A stretch of DNA of 64,000 bases from Axinella damicornis (taxonomy: Eukaryota > Porifera > Demospongiae > Axinellida > Axinellidae). Shown here one piece after another: positions 12,269 through 23,454 of the stretch; position 1 is the first letter of the stretch, and each line of letters opens with the position of its first letter. The stretch spans positions 6,836,653 through 6,900,652 of the forward strand of contig OZ007505.1 in the NCBI GenBank assembly GCA_963931865.1, given 5' to 3'. The notes beneath the pieces were generated by a model. The model saw nothing but the letters and a program-made list of their open reading frames with translations. It was not told where the DNA came from and did no database searches. Position numbers and translations under genes: made by a program.

Positions 12269-15200
12269 TAGGACCGCAACTTACTGGTCGTTGTGTTTGT
12301 ATGTATCCCGGTGTGCACACAAAGTATACAGAAAAGGAGGGAAATGAGTCAGCAGCTTATAGCTAGTGATAATCTTCTACACACACACACACACACACAC
12401 ACATACCTATCATACAGGATCAAGATGCACGAACAGCGGCAGACCAAAAACAAACGAGAAGACATAGTACCCAAGGGAGCTGTGCCCGCCTACCTCCTGG
12501 ACAGGTGTGCCACCACTATACTTTGATTAATGTTATTCATAGTCAGTAGTTTGCTAAGAGATGGCTCCTTTTAAATGTTTGTTTCTGGTGTATGTTGTAA
12601 CCAAGGGAGGGCCAATCAAGAGCCAAGGTGCTCAGCAACATGGTCAAGCAGAAGAGGAAAGAGAAAGCTGTAAGTGACTTAGTTGTGTTTGTGCGACAAC
12701 CAGATACAAATCAAGTTGTCTCGGGGTAAATGTTATCTTGTTGGTGAGTGACTTTGTATCTGTGCAGGGCAAGTGGACAGTACCCCTCCCCAAGGTGCGT
12801 GCAGTGGGTGAGGATGAGGTCTTTAAGGTCCTCAGAACGGGAAAGAGGAAGAGTAAGTCTCCCACTTGTCTCTGCCTTGACTGACAAGCTGATCCTCGCA
12901 TGTAGTAGTGTTGGGTTGCTCGTTGTTGGGGGTGTTTCGATTTTACTTTCTGTCTCTAATTAGAGAAGGGATGGAAACGAATGGTCACCAAAGTTACTTA
13001 TGTGGGCGAGGGCTTCACAAGAAAACCTCCGAAATTTGAAAGATTCATTCGACCTATGGTATGTACCCTGTCTGAGTAGCTTCTATGGTGCAGTGAAACT
13101 GGTTGATCAGATGTTGTTTTGTTACCCCAGGCTCTCAGATTCAAGAAGGCTCACGTAACACACCCAGAGGTTAGTCTTTGTAGCCAACTGCCCTAGCTAC
13201 CCACCATCCATACATTGTACAATACTGGTAAGCAGCAGGTTGGCCATCAAGCACAATCCAGGGACGAGTGCATACCAATTCTGGCCAAGATCTACTACCT
13301 AAACATGTCTGTGATGTTCGTTGAACCTGTCAATGTTGAATGACAACCCCACTGCCTACGTATACGGGATGGGGGCCTGGGGCCTATGAGTGGTGAGAGT
13401 TCACCATCATGATGACCCTGAGAAACTCTGAACTAGAAAGTAGCTTCACCATATCTGTCCTTCGTGTTCCTGGGCTCACGCTTACATGGTAGCCAGGCTT
13501 TCATTTAGAAATTTTCCCAAGAGGGGGCGAAATTAAGGTTCGATGAACTTTGGGGGGGCATAAGTGGCATGTGTTACTACACTTTACAAGGGGGGTCTGG
13601 GGGGCCTCCCCCAGGAAAATTTTGGAATTTAGATCCTCTGAGATTGATTCTGACACAATTTAGGGTCAAAACTCACAGTCAAAACACATGTACATGTACA
13701 CATACAGTATGAAAGTACGTAGCTGCTTATTTATTTTCATAACGCTTACAATTGGGAATGGGGGGAGGGAGGGAGGGAGGGGACAAAGGTGGGATGTGTT
13801 ACTAAAGGGGGGTCTGGGGGTCCTCCCCCAGAAAAAAAATTGGAATTTAGATCCTCTGAGATTGATTCGCAATTTGAGGGGCAAAAATCACATTTTATTA
13901 CTAACCAAAAACAGACCTACGTATGCATGTAATCTGAATGGCTTGTGCCATTGCCTATTTCATTTCACAGTACTGTATAATAGGGAATGTGAAAATGCCA
14001 AGGGGGGGGGGGGGGGCGAATGCCCCCCCTAAATGAAACCCTGTAGTAGCTCTTTCCCAACAGCTGCATCGAAAATATGGTGGCCACACACACACAAATC
14101 AATCGCCAACTCTTCCTGCATCAGTCAACATGTCACTAAGCAATATTTTTCACAGTGATGTAATATTAAAGAATATTCCCCCTGCAAATTTTTTTGTTTG
14201 CCACTATTAGTTGCTAGACCACAAAATTATTGCCACGCGAAATAAATGTAATCTACGACTCCTGTATCACTATATTCACTACTATCACTCGGCTTTTGCA
14301 ATAGAAGGGCTATCAAATTGACCTTCATCCCTCCACACCCACACACACACACACACAACACACACAACACACACACACACACACACACACCTTCCTAGCT
14401 CAAGGCGACTTTCTGTTTGCCCATTATTGGTGTCAAGAAGAACCCACAGTCTCCCATGTACACACAGCTGGGGGTCATCACCAAGGGAACTGTTGTTGAA
14501 GTACGCTCAATCATTCCTCAGTTCATTAATAATACTAGGGCATACGTGTGTTGCACGCAGGAAGAGCTTCGCGGGAAGTGAGGTAACGGGCGGCTGAGTG
14601 GCTCAGTAGTAGCACTGGAGAGTACACTAGGTCAGAGGTTGAACTTTGTGTACTCAGGTAAATAGTTCTAAACCAGCTGATTATTGATCTATTCTGACAT
14701 GCTCCTGCTGCCGAATATCTCTTCTCCTATGACAGTCATGCATGGTCTTGTCATTGCTACTCTGGAAGTCACTCTCCGCTTGCATGTTGAACTCTTTCCA
14801 TGCGACTCCATGCATATTGTCGACATGTCTAAGCACGGTGCGCTCGGTCTGCACTTAATTAATCTATGCAAACAGCTGATGAAATGTCCAGGGAATGAGA
14901 TAGAAATTTCAGTACTTTTGAGTTGTAACTCAACTATACTGCATGAGAGCAGTCTAGCCACTAGCCTCTCTCCGCCCAGCCAGTCACGCGTGGGACCGGC
15001 CGGGCGGCGGAGAGGGACGAGTGGCTAGACCGACATGTTAATGTAGGTGCAATCTGATTTGGGAGAGCCTGGAAACGAGGCTAGTGTTCCATGGCGTGGT
15101 CACTGTTGGGCTGGTGCTGTTCTGTGCATGTAGCTGTTCAAATTCTGTTTGTTTCTGTTTCCAGGTGAACATCAGCGAGCTGGGCCTGGTCACGCAGAGT

Positions 15201-18200
15201 GGCAAGGTTGTATGGGGTGAGTCTGCCAACATCCTGTGTCGTCGTCCTCCCTCTTTGCTCCCCAGCATGCGGTTAGGGGGTACACTGGCCCACCCTTCAT
15301 GTAGGGTTGGGCTTATACCTTGTGGTTATTGCCTGAAGCCATCTTGCGATTATTGCCAGTATTGCTTGTCTTTACTGGTTGTCATTATTCTTCAAACCGA
15401 GGTGTAAACATGACCTCAATTTCTATCTTAGTAGTATGTTGTTGTTATGCTAGAAGTGATATATTGCGATAGTATTGGCATTCTAGAAATCATGCGATAC
15501 ATTAATTGCAGCAGTACATTATTGCGACATTGCAATAATATTGAATTATTGCCCAACCCTATCTTCATGGCATGCTTCAAGTACCACAGGACTGGTTTTG
15601 GTACAGTCTTATCAGAGAACACGGTAGCGTTCTCTATTTGGGGTTGGCCAAGGAAATTTTGAATTTACCATACTGATGCACCAGCAGGAAAACGGCCAAA
15701 GAAGCCCAAACCAAGCCTCACTGCCTACTGTAGCAGTTCACAAAAACACTTGCAAACGTACCTTAGAGTACGCAGGAGTCGAGAAACAAATCGCTGAAAA
15801 ATGTCTTCCCCCCCCCCCTCCTCCTCCTCCTCCTCCTCCTCAACACACAGAACAACACTCAGTCTGCTTTTGCCACAGTAGAGTCATTGCATCCGTCTGC
15901 AAACTGGCAACAGCGGCCTCCATTTTGAGGTCCAAAAAATGAGCGGTGGGAGTGGCATTGTCTTGCACATGCGCATTTCGAACATTCACATGCAAAAAAC
16001 GCATGTTCTTGCTTGGGACGTTTCAGCTGAATCTGTGTCCATCCCTCATCTGGTGGCTCACTGTGAAGAGGGATTTGTACCAAGCTGTCCTACTTTCGTG
16101 GCTTTCCGTCATCTGGTGGCTTACTACTGCTGAGAGGAAATTGTACCAACCTGTTCTTGTCAAGATCTGTCATGATTGTGCCATCATGGGGGTGTAGCTT
16201 TCTTTTCACGACATACAATGTAGCTACATGTATACTGCAGAAATACTGACCAGATCTGTGAGTGAGGCTGGAATTTTAACTTAATTACCATTGCAAGTAT
16301 GTGACCTATAATTATTACAACTGTCATCGAGCTCTCTGATCTGATCAACCTCCCACCCCCTCCCAAAGACTATAATCAACATTGATCATAGGAGCAGCAT
16401 GCACAGAGTGGCTCAACCTTCACCCACATTGGAAGAGTCCTCATCTCAAGCGGATCAGGTGCAACTCTCTCAGCGCATGGTGATATCAATGACAGTTCCA
16501 GACAGTACATTACAGACAATAATCGGACCACATACGTAGCCTAAGTTATGAATCTTCGCATGCCCTAGGATGCCAATACAGAGACTAGCTATGACTGTAT
16601 ACAACAGGTACGCACAGAAATGGACATATGTGGCAGACCAGTTCATCCTATGCTACGATACGCCATACTGTAACATCTGAAGGAAGTTTTGTTGTGAACC
16701 ATGCAATTCTTCAGTTAATGCCATGGCTTTCTAGCCTCGTTCCAAGGCCCAGTCCGAGACTAATGGCTTTCATGACTGCCTTGACAACATCCTTCTCCAC
16801 ACTGTTATGATCACGAGTACGCACGTTGGGTTGTTCTGCATCATGTAAATCAACATCCTTCCCGTCAGATTCACTGTTGGCATCAGTAGATGTAGTATGT
16901 GGTTGTGGCTGCACGTTTTCATCGCAAGGAACTCTACTGAGCAGTTGGGTACAAGTGTTCATCAGCCCCACTAGTGTATTAGTACAGCCTAGTTACATGA
17001 AGTTACTGACATTGCTTCTTCAATTGTTTGTGCACTGACTATTACTCTGCATGTAGGACTTCAATCTGGTGTTATCCATTTCTGTGAAGGACCCCAGAAC
17101 CAGCTGAGTTCCCCAAACCGGCTTCCATCCCAAATCTCATTCATCCTCCTTGTACATTTAGCCAGTGATGTTTCTCGTTCCAATGTTCAGTCATTTTTTT
17201 GCAAACAGAGGTTCCTGACACTACTGCCGATCTTTATTGCCAAGACACAAGTAGGAATACGTTATCGAACCAGTTTTCTTGCAGTATCGGCATGTTTCGC
17301 TGGTTGACTTCATGACATCATATGTGCATGGATGACACTACTGCCGATCTTTATCGCCAAGACACAAGTAGGAATACGTTATCTAGGCAGTTTTTCTTGC
17401 AGTATCGGCATGTTTCGCTTGTTGACTTCATGACATCATATGTGCATGGATGACACTACTGCCGATCTTTATCGCCAAGACACAAGTAGGAATACGTTAT
17501 CGAACCAGTTTTCTTGCAGTATCGGCATGTTTCGCTGGTTGACTTCATGACATCATATGTGCATGGATGACACTACTGCCGATCTTTATCGCCAAGACAC
17601 AAGTAGGAATACGTTATCGAGCCAGTTTTTCTTGCAGTATCGGCATGTTTCGCTGGTTGACTTCATGACATCATATGTGCATGGATGACACTACTGCCGA
17701 TCTTTATCGCCAAGACACAAGTAGGAATACATTATCTAGCCAGTTTTTCTTGCAGTATCGGCATGTTTCGCTTGTTGACTTCATGACATCATATGTGCAT
17801 GGATGACACTACCGCCGATCTTTATCACCAAGACACAAGTAGGAATACGTTATCGAGCCAGTTTTTCTTGCAGTATCGGCATGTTTCGCTTGTTGACTTC
17901 ATGACATCATATGTGCATGGATGGCTATCATCTAAGCAAGTAAAGTTGCTGTGGTTCACTGTAACTATGATCTTTTAGAAGACGGATTGTGGCCTGCCAA
18001 CTACGGTACTTGGCCAGTGTTGTGACAAAGAAGCGTCGCCCCGAGAATACACCGAACAGGGCTGATGAACTAGCTGCTACACGGACCAGGGATGTCTCTC
18101 TGCCAGTTGCTGAAATACACTAGTGGGGCTGATGAACGATCTCGGACCTCTGCAACTGTTCAATACACCGAGCGTGACTGGTGAACAAGGTCTGCGTGCT

Positions 18201-21200
18201 GAGAGGCTGATGGCTTTCGAACGATCTAGATCTGACAGAATGACTGGTAGCACAAATGATCAACTTTGTGCCTTTTTAACTCACACATCAAAAGTCAAAA
18301 GTCAAAGTTGATCGATCAAGCCCAAGTGAGCACGATAAATGTACAATGATGAACTATACAGATTTTTCAGTTTAGACTAGAAGTCTAAATGGAGTTGCTC
18401 CAGTAGGATCAATAGTTTGTTGCTGTCAAGTCCATGCAGGCTCCAGGAATAGTTCACCACCATGTTGGCACAGGATGTGATCCAGCACGTGCTAGTAAGC
18501 GCATGCGCATTGCTAGACTTTACCAAGGTACACGCTCCGTAGGAAATCGAACTGACTTACTACATGTACATACTCATGCATGACGGGAATACTCGGCTGG
18601 ACACACTTGTTGCGTGCTCCTCTATACGTATGCTATACTGTCTTTACCTCCATAGTCCCCACTGTCTTCCAGGAGGCTTTCTGCAGTCCTCTTCACGGTC
18701 GTAGACACGTCGAGTAGTTCTTTGGCAAGTTTTCTACGGTGGGTGGAGGTCCTTGTAGCAGCCATATGTATGTGTGCGTGCAGCTATACCGTACCGTACG
18801 GCCATGTGTTTCATGTGATCAATTATTATGCATGATATCACGTGAGATCAAGAAACATTTCATTTTGTACCGGTACCAGCAACTGGATTATCTTCGTCCA
18901 AACCAATGATACTCTTTTTAAAGAGCAACACCTCTAGTAGCGTGAGTTGTCCATCGTTGCTGGGTTCACCTTCGAATACACTGATGGGTGTCCCCTGTAA
19001 TGGTTGCTTTTGATTGTCATAGGTTTGACGCCTTCTTGTGGTTGATGGAGGTGGTCGGGTACCATACTTGTTGGTACACCCTTTGCATCTGCAGCGGTCT
19101 GAGCACTCTGTCTTATCTCGGATGCATGGGCATCTCCATGGTACTTGTGTGTTCATGGGGTTCCTCCCACAAGCACATTTTGGTACTTCGGGAGGTGAGG
19201 TTAGGTCAGGAAGTGCACAATCGTAGTGTCCAGGTCCAGTGTGAGTATATGCAAGGAAAATTGGTTGAGTTGTTAGCACTGTCTGTGTAGTTGGCATGTA
19301 GCCTCGTTCCCAGGCGCTCGGGAACGAGGCTAAGTTGGCATGATGCAAAGCAGTGGCATATTTGGAGCAGAGGTGAACACTGTTATCGGTATCTGCAACA
19401 CATTTGACAAGGTTAGGCCCATCAGATCTCCAACACATCCTGCAAAATGGCCACTTTGTCATGTGACAGAGTACTAATACTAGTGGAATGTGTGACATTG
19501 TGGGGCGAATGTGAGCGAGTGCATGTGTGAAATTAGCATGTGGAACAGTTGTATAAGAATGTGACTCAGAGAACAGCTCAGGTCACAGAATATCACACCA
19601 AAAGTACACTCACACATATGCACAACACAGAGTGAGGCTAGCTGAAGCAGTCTAGCGGCGATATGGATATGGCAGGTATTAAACACAAAACCTATATCTA
19701 GCTATGCATGCTGCACACTGGTCCAGCACACCGTGTGCTCTGCAGGACACGTACACGTAGCTACAGCTCTGAGGTCAATGAACAGGTAGGTCCACCAGCG
19801 GTGTTCGTCTTTGCTGTCGCCACTGACTGGGGAGGTACAGAGGTAGGTAGGTCACGATCGATCTGTGTCTTTGTTGTTGCATTCATTTCCGGATGTAAAT
19901 CTCCACCATGCGCGAGAGTCTGGCACCGAGACTATTGGTATGAGCAAATGGACGGACAAAGGTGAGATCATGGATGAAACAAGTGGTACCCTGCATGAGA
20001 GAGTTTCGATAGGAGCAACGGACAACCCATGCACATAGTTGTACAAAGTGCACAATTTCAGCTGTTTTCTGTGTGCAGCCAAGGTGGGAATATTGAGGTC
20101 CTCAAGCATAGTTGAGTAATTCTTTGTGGAACAACTTACCTAGCTGTAGTCCGTTCTAATTCTATTGGCACTTTCAAGCACTCATTATCTAAGTTAATTT
20201 CTCTTTTCTGGATGTATGCTCGTAATACCTCTTTGTTGCATGATACCCTACAAGTTCAAAGGTACCGCTATGCCAATATATAATATATGGCACTGACCAC
20301 AATGCCAGTATGATATATTGGCACCTCATCATGCAACAAACTAGTTATTGCATGAGTGCGCGGGCTATACGTCATAATATTGGCACTCGCCCTCGGGCTC
20401 GATGCCAATATTTCACGTATAGCCCTTGCACTCATGCAATAACTAGTACATATGCTACTCATGCATCCCTTGCTATTTTGCAAAAAAGTATAAAAATAAA
20501 AATAAATACTCATAGGCAGTGACTCGATTAGTTGGCTGCACCAGCCCTGCCGTCTACCTATACTAATATGCTACTAAACATAATATTATCATGCGGAATT
20601 CTAGTGAGCAAATCACCGGATTGTTTCTGGACCAATTTGAAATTAAATCATCTGGCCCAACTTATGGCCGGTGGGAATAGTCAATATCTCCTTCCAAGGG
20701 GCTGCTACTGGCAAATGTGCCACACCCACTACCCATCCTCCAGTTTGCTACTTCAGTGGCAACATACGAACTTTTCCCACTGGTGAAATCCCAGACAATC
20801 GTACATCTTTTCCTTTGAACTCAACAGTAGCTTCCAGTATAGTTTGGGTGAATTCCACATGCTTTACTTCCGTGAAAGAGCCACTGTATGCGGCCATGAT
20901 GTATCTAGCACATGCGACTAAAACGACATGCATGTGACTGTCACGTGCGAGTTTTCCGTATAGCCGCACGAAATCAGTAAGTGCTTGGAACCATTCTTGG
21001 AAGACTCCCGGTGTGAGATCTGTAGTGATGAAGTGCATGTAAGCCTGAGGGCCGTAGACAAGTTTAATTTTTATTTTGGGGGTGCTAATTTGGCTGCCAT
21101 AGGCAGCCCTGCTGTAGCGTTACCATTTGGTCGTACTGTAAAGAGTGATCTTATTGAATGTGCCACACAGTATTTATACAGAACCACACAAGTAACTAAA

Positions 21201-23408
21201 AATAGAGTAATACAACGTAAGCCAAACATCAAAGGAGTGAGGACAAACGTACATGCAACGTAGGTGGTAATAAGTGCGTAGGAAGTAATGACAGTTATCA
21301 CTAAGAGTGCTAAAGGCGTCATGCCACATCTCCCTTTCTGGGGATGGTATCAGAGTCTTGGATCGCCTGATGAGACTGTGTCCAGGAAGGCGGTGTCGAT
21401 GTGATTTTCTCTGGTTACTTCAGAGTCTTGCTTTGAAAAACATTGTGAACTGTAGTGCCCCTTCTTTTGGCATCGGTAGCAGGTTGCTTCCTTTGCGGGA
21501 CATCTGTCGCAGGGGTGTTGACCTTTGCCACAGCATGTGCACTGTTTGCCAGTTGGTCTCCCGCTAGCTGTTGCTCTACTCTGTTGTGTGTGGCGCGAAT
21601 GAATGCCGTCCAGGCTGATCGCTCCTCCCGCTGTTCCTTTGAGCGCTTGCTGCTGCTCGGCCACTGCTTCTCTCTGGCAAACCCGTTTTTTTGCCTTCTC
21701 TAGAGTGAGTTCGGTGTCGAGCTGCAGCAGTTGCGATAATGCGGCGTCTTGGATGCCCACCACCAGCCGGTCTCGGATCATTTCGTCCGTCATGTTGCCG
21801 TAGTTGCAGTGTTCTGCCAGTGTGTAGAGCTCCATAATGAACTGCTCTGCAGGTTCTCCTTCGAGTTGACTTCGGCGGTTAAATCTCGCCCGCTCGAAAA
21901 TGACATTTCTCCGTACTTTGAAGGCGTTGTCGAATTTTGCTACGACGGTGTCTTTAGACTTCTCTGTCCTCCTCGGTGGCGTTCGTAGACGTCAAAACGG
22001 CCTCCGCTTCTTCTCCTACACAGTAGAGAAGCGTGTTGACTTGCTTGACTTCACCATCACTCACAAGTCCAGAGGCGACTCGGAACTGCTCGAATCGTCT
22101 TTTCCAACGGGGCCAGTCGTCCAGAATCCGGAAGTTAAATGGCGCTGGAGGTTCCAGCCGTAGTTGAGCCATCATTTGATAGACTCTCAGCTCTCAGTTG
22201 TTCGCCGCTGCCACCATGTAGCGTTACCATTTGGTCGTACTGTAAAGAGTGATCTTATTGAATGTGCCACACAGTATTTATACAGAACCACACAAGTAAC
22301 TAAAAATTGAGTAATACAACGTAAGCCAATCGTCAAAGGAGTGAGGACAAACGTACGGTGGTAATAAGTGCATAGGAAGTAATGACAGTTATCACTATGA
22401 GTGCTAAAGGCTTTTTGAGGCAATTTGAAACAATAAAAGACAGTAAAAAAAACTTACACAAATCTTCTAAAAATATTACTTCTAGATGAGTTTCTACTGA
22501 CAAATTCATTCGCTACATATTTAGTTTGTCTGTATCATCATTGTGGATATGCAGAATCATGCACCGATTCAGTCTGGTCTGATTTCATGTTTTCATACGT
22601 CTGAGAGCACTGAAACTCCTTTCGCTAATGGCATTTGTAGCTGGCATAATGAGTTATGATAATCTTCATTAACTTCATCACCATATCATAAAACTGATGT
22701 TCTACTGGGAAGTAGAACTGTGAACGATACGCAACTGACTCTCCAAGCGATCTCTCTCAAAATCATCTTTATACAGTGCTAGTACATCATCGTACATGTT
22801 CAGGTCCACCTCAGCATCACACAGTAAACTTTCTAGCCTTCCAAGTATTCTATACCCTTTTGGTCGAATCTAGAGCGAATGGCATGCAACACAAAGAAAT
22901 ATTTGAGACTGAACTTTATAATTAGAAGATTAGGCAAAATTATTCACGTAGAATAGCAAGCTTGCCAGCAGTTCAACTCAAGTGTTCGCGATCGCAGTTG
23001 AGTAGTAAGTGACAGATGCCTGACTTGCGGTTTATATGATTTTGCCCACTTCCTCGTTGCTATAGTGAAATTGCTCACCGCAATCGCGTTCGTATGGTAT
23101 CAGGAAGCACAGCTGGTCCCATTCCTTAACGTGCCTGAGTCTAGTGCGAATAGCGCAAGCTGTCCACTGATGAAACAGAACGAGAATAGTAGCTCGAGTC
23201 GTAAGGGTACTGACTGCTTTGTTCTCTGTTACCATAGAATCACCATAGAATCACATCATTACTGAAGTTCCAATTTTGGTTGCCAACTGTACCCTTGCAC
23301 AACTAGTTGATATTTTGCACTCCTCTTTTCCTCCCCACAGGGAAGTATGCACAAGTGACAAACAATCCTGAAAATGACGGATGCATCAATGCAGTCCTAC
23401 TGGTGTAA
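10895..23408 (+). CDS. NSA2: NSA2 ribosome biogenesis protein
   Basis: Exons 10895-10897, 10991-11058, 11686-11751, 11846-11899, 12418-12504, 12606-12669, 12768-12852, 12964-13058, 13131-13169, 14399-14500, 15165-15216 and 23341-23408 give 260 aa, exactly the human length. NSA2 is a nuclear pre-60S assembly factor of the RPS8e-like fold, needed for 27S rRNA processing. Matches run the whole length: [18 protein letters not shown] at the N-terminus, [61 protein letters not shown], and a C-terminus ending GCINAVLLV. The N-terminal third is very basic. The first coding exon holds only the ATG, followed at once by the donor GTAAGT. Exon 6 uses a weak AAG acceptor. The last intron is 8.1 kb, whereas the others are 70-1230 bp. 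Confidence 0.96.
11225..11310. mobile_element. Hairpin element in NSA2 intron 2
   Basis: CTCACCCTTCATACCAAATA at the left pairs with TATTTGGTATGAAGGGTGAG at the right around GGAATGCACAAAAATTTTTGTGCATTC, giving a near-perfect inverted repeat of about 75 bp. It has no coding capacity. Confidence 0.75.
12001..12268. repeat. Poly-G tracts with local duplications in NSA2 intron 4
   Basis: Two G homopolymers (12001-12020 and about 12228-12267, the second near 40 bp) lie among repeats of GTCCTGTTCCAATCATGAGGG. In NSA2 sense these are G runs, unlike the C/CA tracts near acceptors. Confidence 0.8.
13494..14043. mobile_element. 550-bp element with CAGGNTTTCATTTAG inverted ends
   Basis: The left end CAGGCTTTCATTTAG (13494) and the reverse complement of the right end CAGGGTTTCATTTAG (14029-14043) match at 14 of 15 positions. 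The inside carries two copies of a block of about 65 bp (13585-13650 and 13805-13870; GGGTCTGGGGG..TTTAGATCCTCTGAGATTGATTC). No transposase is present. CAGGG ends resemble hAT-type termini. Target duplication is not clear. It sits in NSA2 intron 9. Confidence 0.55.
14339..14390. repeat. (CA)n at the NSA2 exon 10 acceptor
   Basis: A CA microsatellite with two AA interruptions runs to 8 bp before the acceptor CTTCCTAG at 14391-14398. It replaces a normal polypyrimidine tract. Confidence 0.85.
16736..18765 (-). CDS. Candidate nested gene, two exons, unknown function (partial)
   Basis: On the minus strand, ATG 18765 opens an exon to 18648 encoding 39 residues that begin [20 protein letters not shown] and end before a good donor GTAAAG. 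A second exon from 16970 (acceptor ACTAG) continues in the matching phase with [15 protein letters not shown] and an acidic stretch, [20 protein letters not shown], down to about 16760. Its 3' end runs into a fragment of the palindromic MITE, so the real donor and any later exons are unknown. The intron would contain the six-copy satellite. No domain is recognised. The phase match and the non-repetitive composition favour coding, but it may be decayed. The gene is nested antisense in NSA2 intron 11. Confidence 0.3.
17216..17921. repeat. Six-copy ~118-bp satellite array
   Basis: Six head-to-tail copies of 117-118 bp start at 17216, 17333, 17451, 17568, 17686 and 17804. Each begins TGACACTACTGCCGATCTTT and contains TTGCAGTATCGGCATGTTTC and CATGACATCATATGTGCATG. 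Copies are over 95% alike, with variants such as CTGGTT/CTTGTT shared by particular copies. This indicates recent amplification or homogenisation. Confidence 0.95.
18860..19296 (-). CDS. Cysteine-rich CXC-like domain ORF (3' exon of unknown gene)
   Basis: A minus-strand open frame ends with a stop at 18860. It encodes a compact cluster, [30 protein letters not shown], with ten cysteines in CxC/CxxxxC spacing, followed by a basic Pro/Thr stretch and an acidic C-terminus. The spacing resembles CXC (tesmin/TSO1-like) zinc-binding motifs, and similar clusters occur in uncharacterised invertebrate proteins. Upstream the frame passes through a short palindromic MITE at 19299-19332, so the true exon probably starts below 19296. 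I find no 5' exons. It could be a gene nested in the NSA2 intron or a transposon-carried domain. Confidence 0.4.
19299..19332. mobile_element. Minimal 34-bp palindromic MITE
   Basis: TAGCCTCGTTCCCAGGC is followed directly by its near-complete reverse complement ending GGGAACGAGGCTA. This is the shortest copy of the family in the window and is essentially two terminal repeats with no body. Confidence 0.75.
19990..20112 (-). pseudogene. LINE reverse-transcriptase C-terminal fragment
   Basis: The minus-strand frame reads [19 protein letters not shown] followed by [10 protein letters not shown]. This fits the conserved L..L.IPTL..RR..L.L..lYk..hGL block found just after the catalytic region in non-LTR retrotransposon polymerases. 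Nothing else of the polymerase is present, so it is a short dead remnant. Confidence 0.5.
20340..20447. mobile_element. 108-bp hairpin element
   Basis: ACTAGTTATTGCATGAGTGC pairs with GCACTCATGCAATAACTAGT, with further pairing through GGGCTATACGT / ACGTATAGCCC around CCCTCGGGC. A smaller inverted repeat, TGCCAATATA/TATATTGGCA, lies just to the left (20270-20323). Confidence 0.75.
20748..21038 (-). other. Unrecognised 96-aa ORF beside the LTR element
   Basis: ATG 21038 opens a frame ending at 20748 with a normal-looking amino-acid composition: [37 protein letters not shown], a Lys/Val-rich end. The frame is open upstream to about 21080, where the LTR element begins, so an older ORF may have been cut by that insertion. 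I recognise no family. Its position among transposon remnants suggests a mobile-element origin. Confidence 0.25.
21113..22411 (-). mobile_element. Gag-only LTR retroelement, degenerate
   Basis: Two direct repeats of about 200 bp (21113-21328 and 22217-22411) flank about 890 bp. In minus-strand sense the 3' LTR has TG...CA ends (TGTGGCATGACG to CGCTACA). A polypurine tract (AGAAAGGGAGA, 21329-21339) abuts it, and a TGGTGGCAGCGGCGAAC primer-binding-like site (22200-22216) abuts the other. The 5' LTR lacks the outer ~13 bp and differs by an indel of about 10 bp. Inside is only gag, in two pieces: 22175-21954 with a capsid-like start ([16 protein letters not shown]), then a frame change and 21835-21350 with a zinc knuckle [14 protein letters not shown]. 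No protease, reverse transcriptase or integrase is present. The gag is broken by a one-base frameshift. It is a Ty3/gypsy-like element and cannot move by itself. Confidence 0.85.
22480..22880 (-). pseudogene. Decayed hAT-family transposase C-terminus
   Basis: Minus-strand conceptual translation gives [30 protein letters not shown] and then, after several stops, the hAT dimerisation signature [19 protein letters not shown] followed by [13 protein letters not shown]. The order matches the C-terminal region of hAT transposases. At least four in-frame stops interrupt it. It directly adjoins the LTR element, so one element probably inserted beside or into the other. Confidence 0.7.
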
Positions 23409-23409
23409 C

Positions 23410-23454
<45 letters not shown>

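Larger units (their letters stand above)
15217..23340 (+). other. Large last intron of NSA2, packed with mobile elements
   Basis: The 8.1-kb GT-AG intron splits a glycine codon of NSA2. It contains a possible nested gene, a satellite array, a cysteine-rich ORF, LINE, LTR and hAT remnants and hairpins, all annotated separately. From 15217 to about 16730 I see only short low-complexity pieces, such as a (CCT)n tract at 15805-15840, and no recognisable gene. Confidence 0.9.

Noticed and set aside
17216..17921. CRISPR-like array
   Set aside because: The repeats are contiguous with no unique spacers and the context is a eukaryotic intron, so this is a satellite.
23032..23235. Minus-strand ORF with [20 protein letters not shown]
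   Set aside because: It is short, has no splice or family support, and lies among transposon debris.
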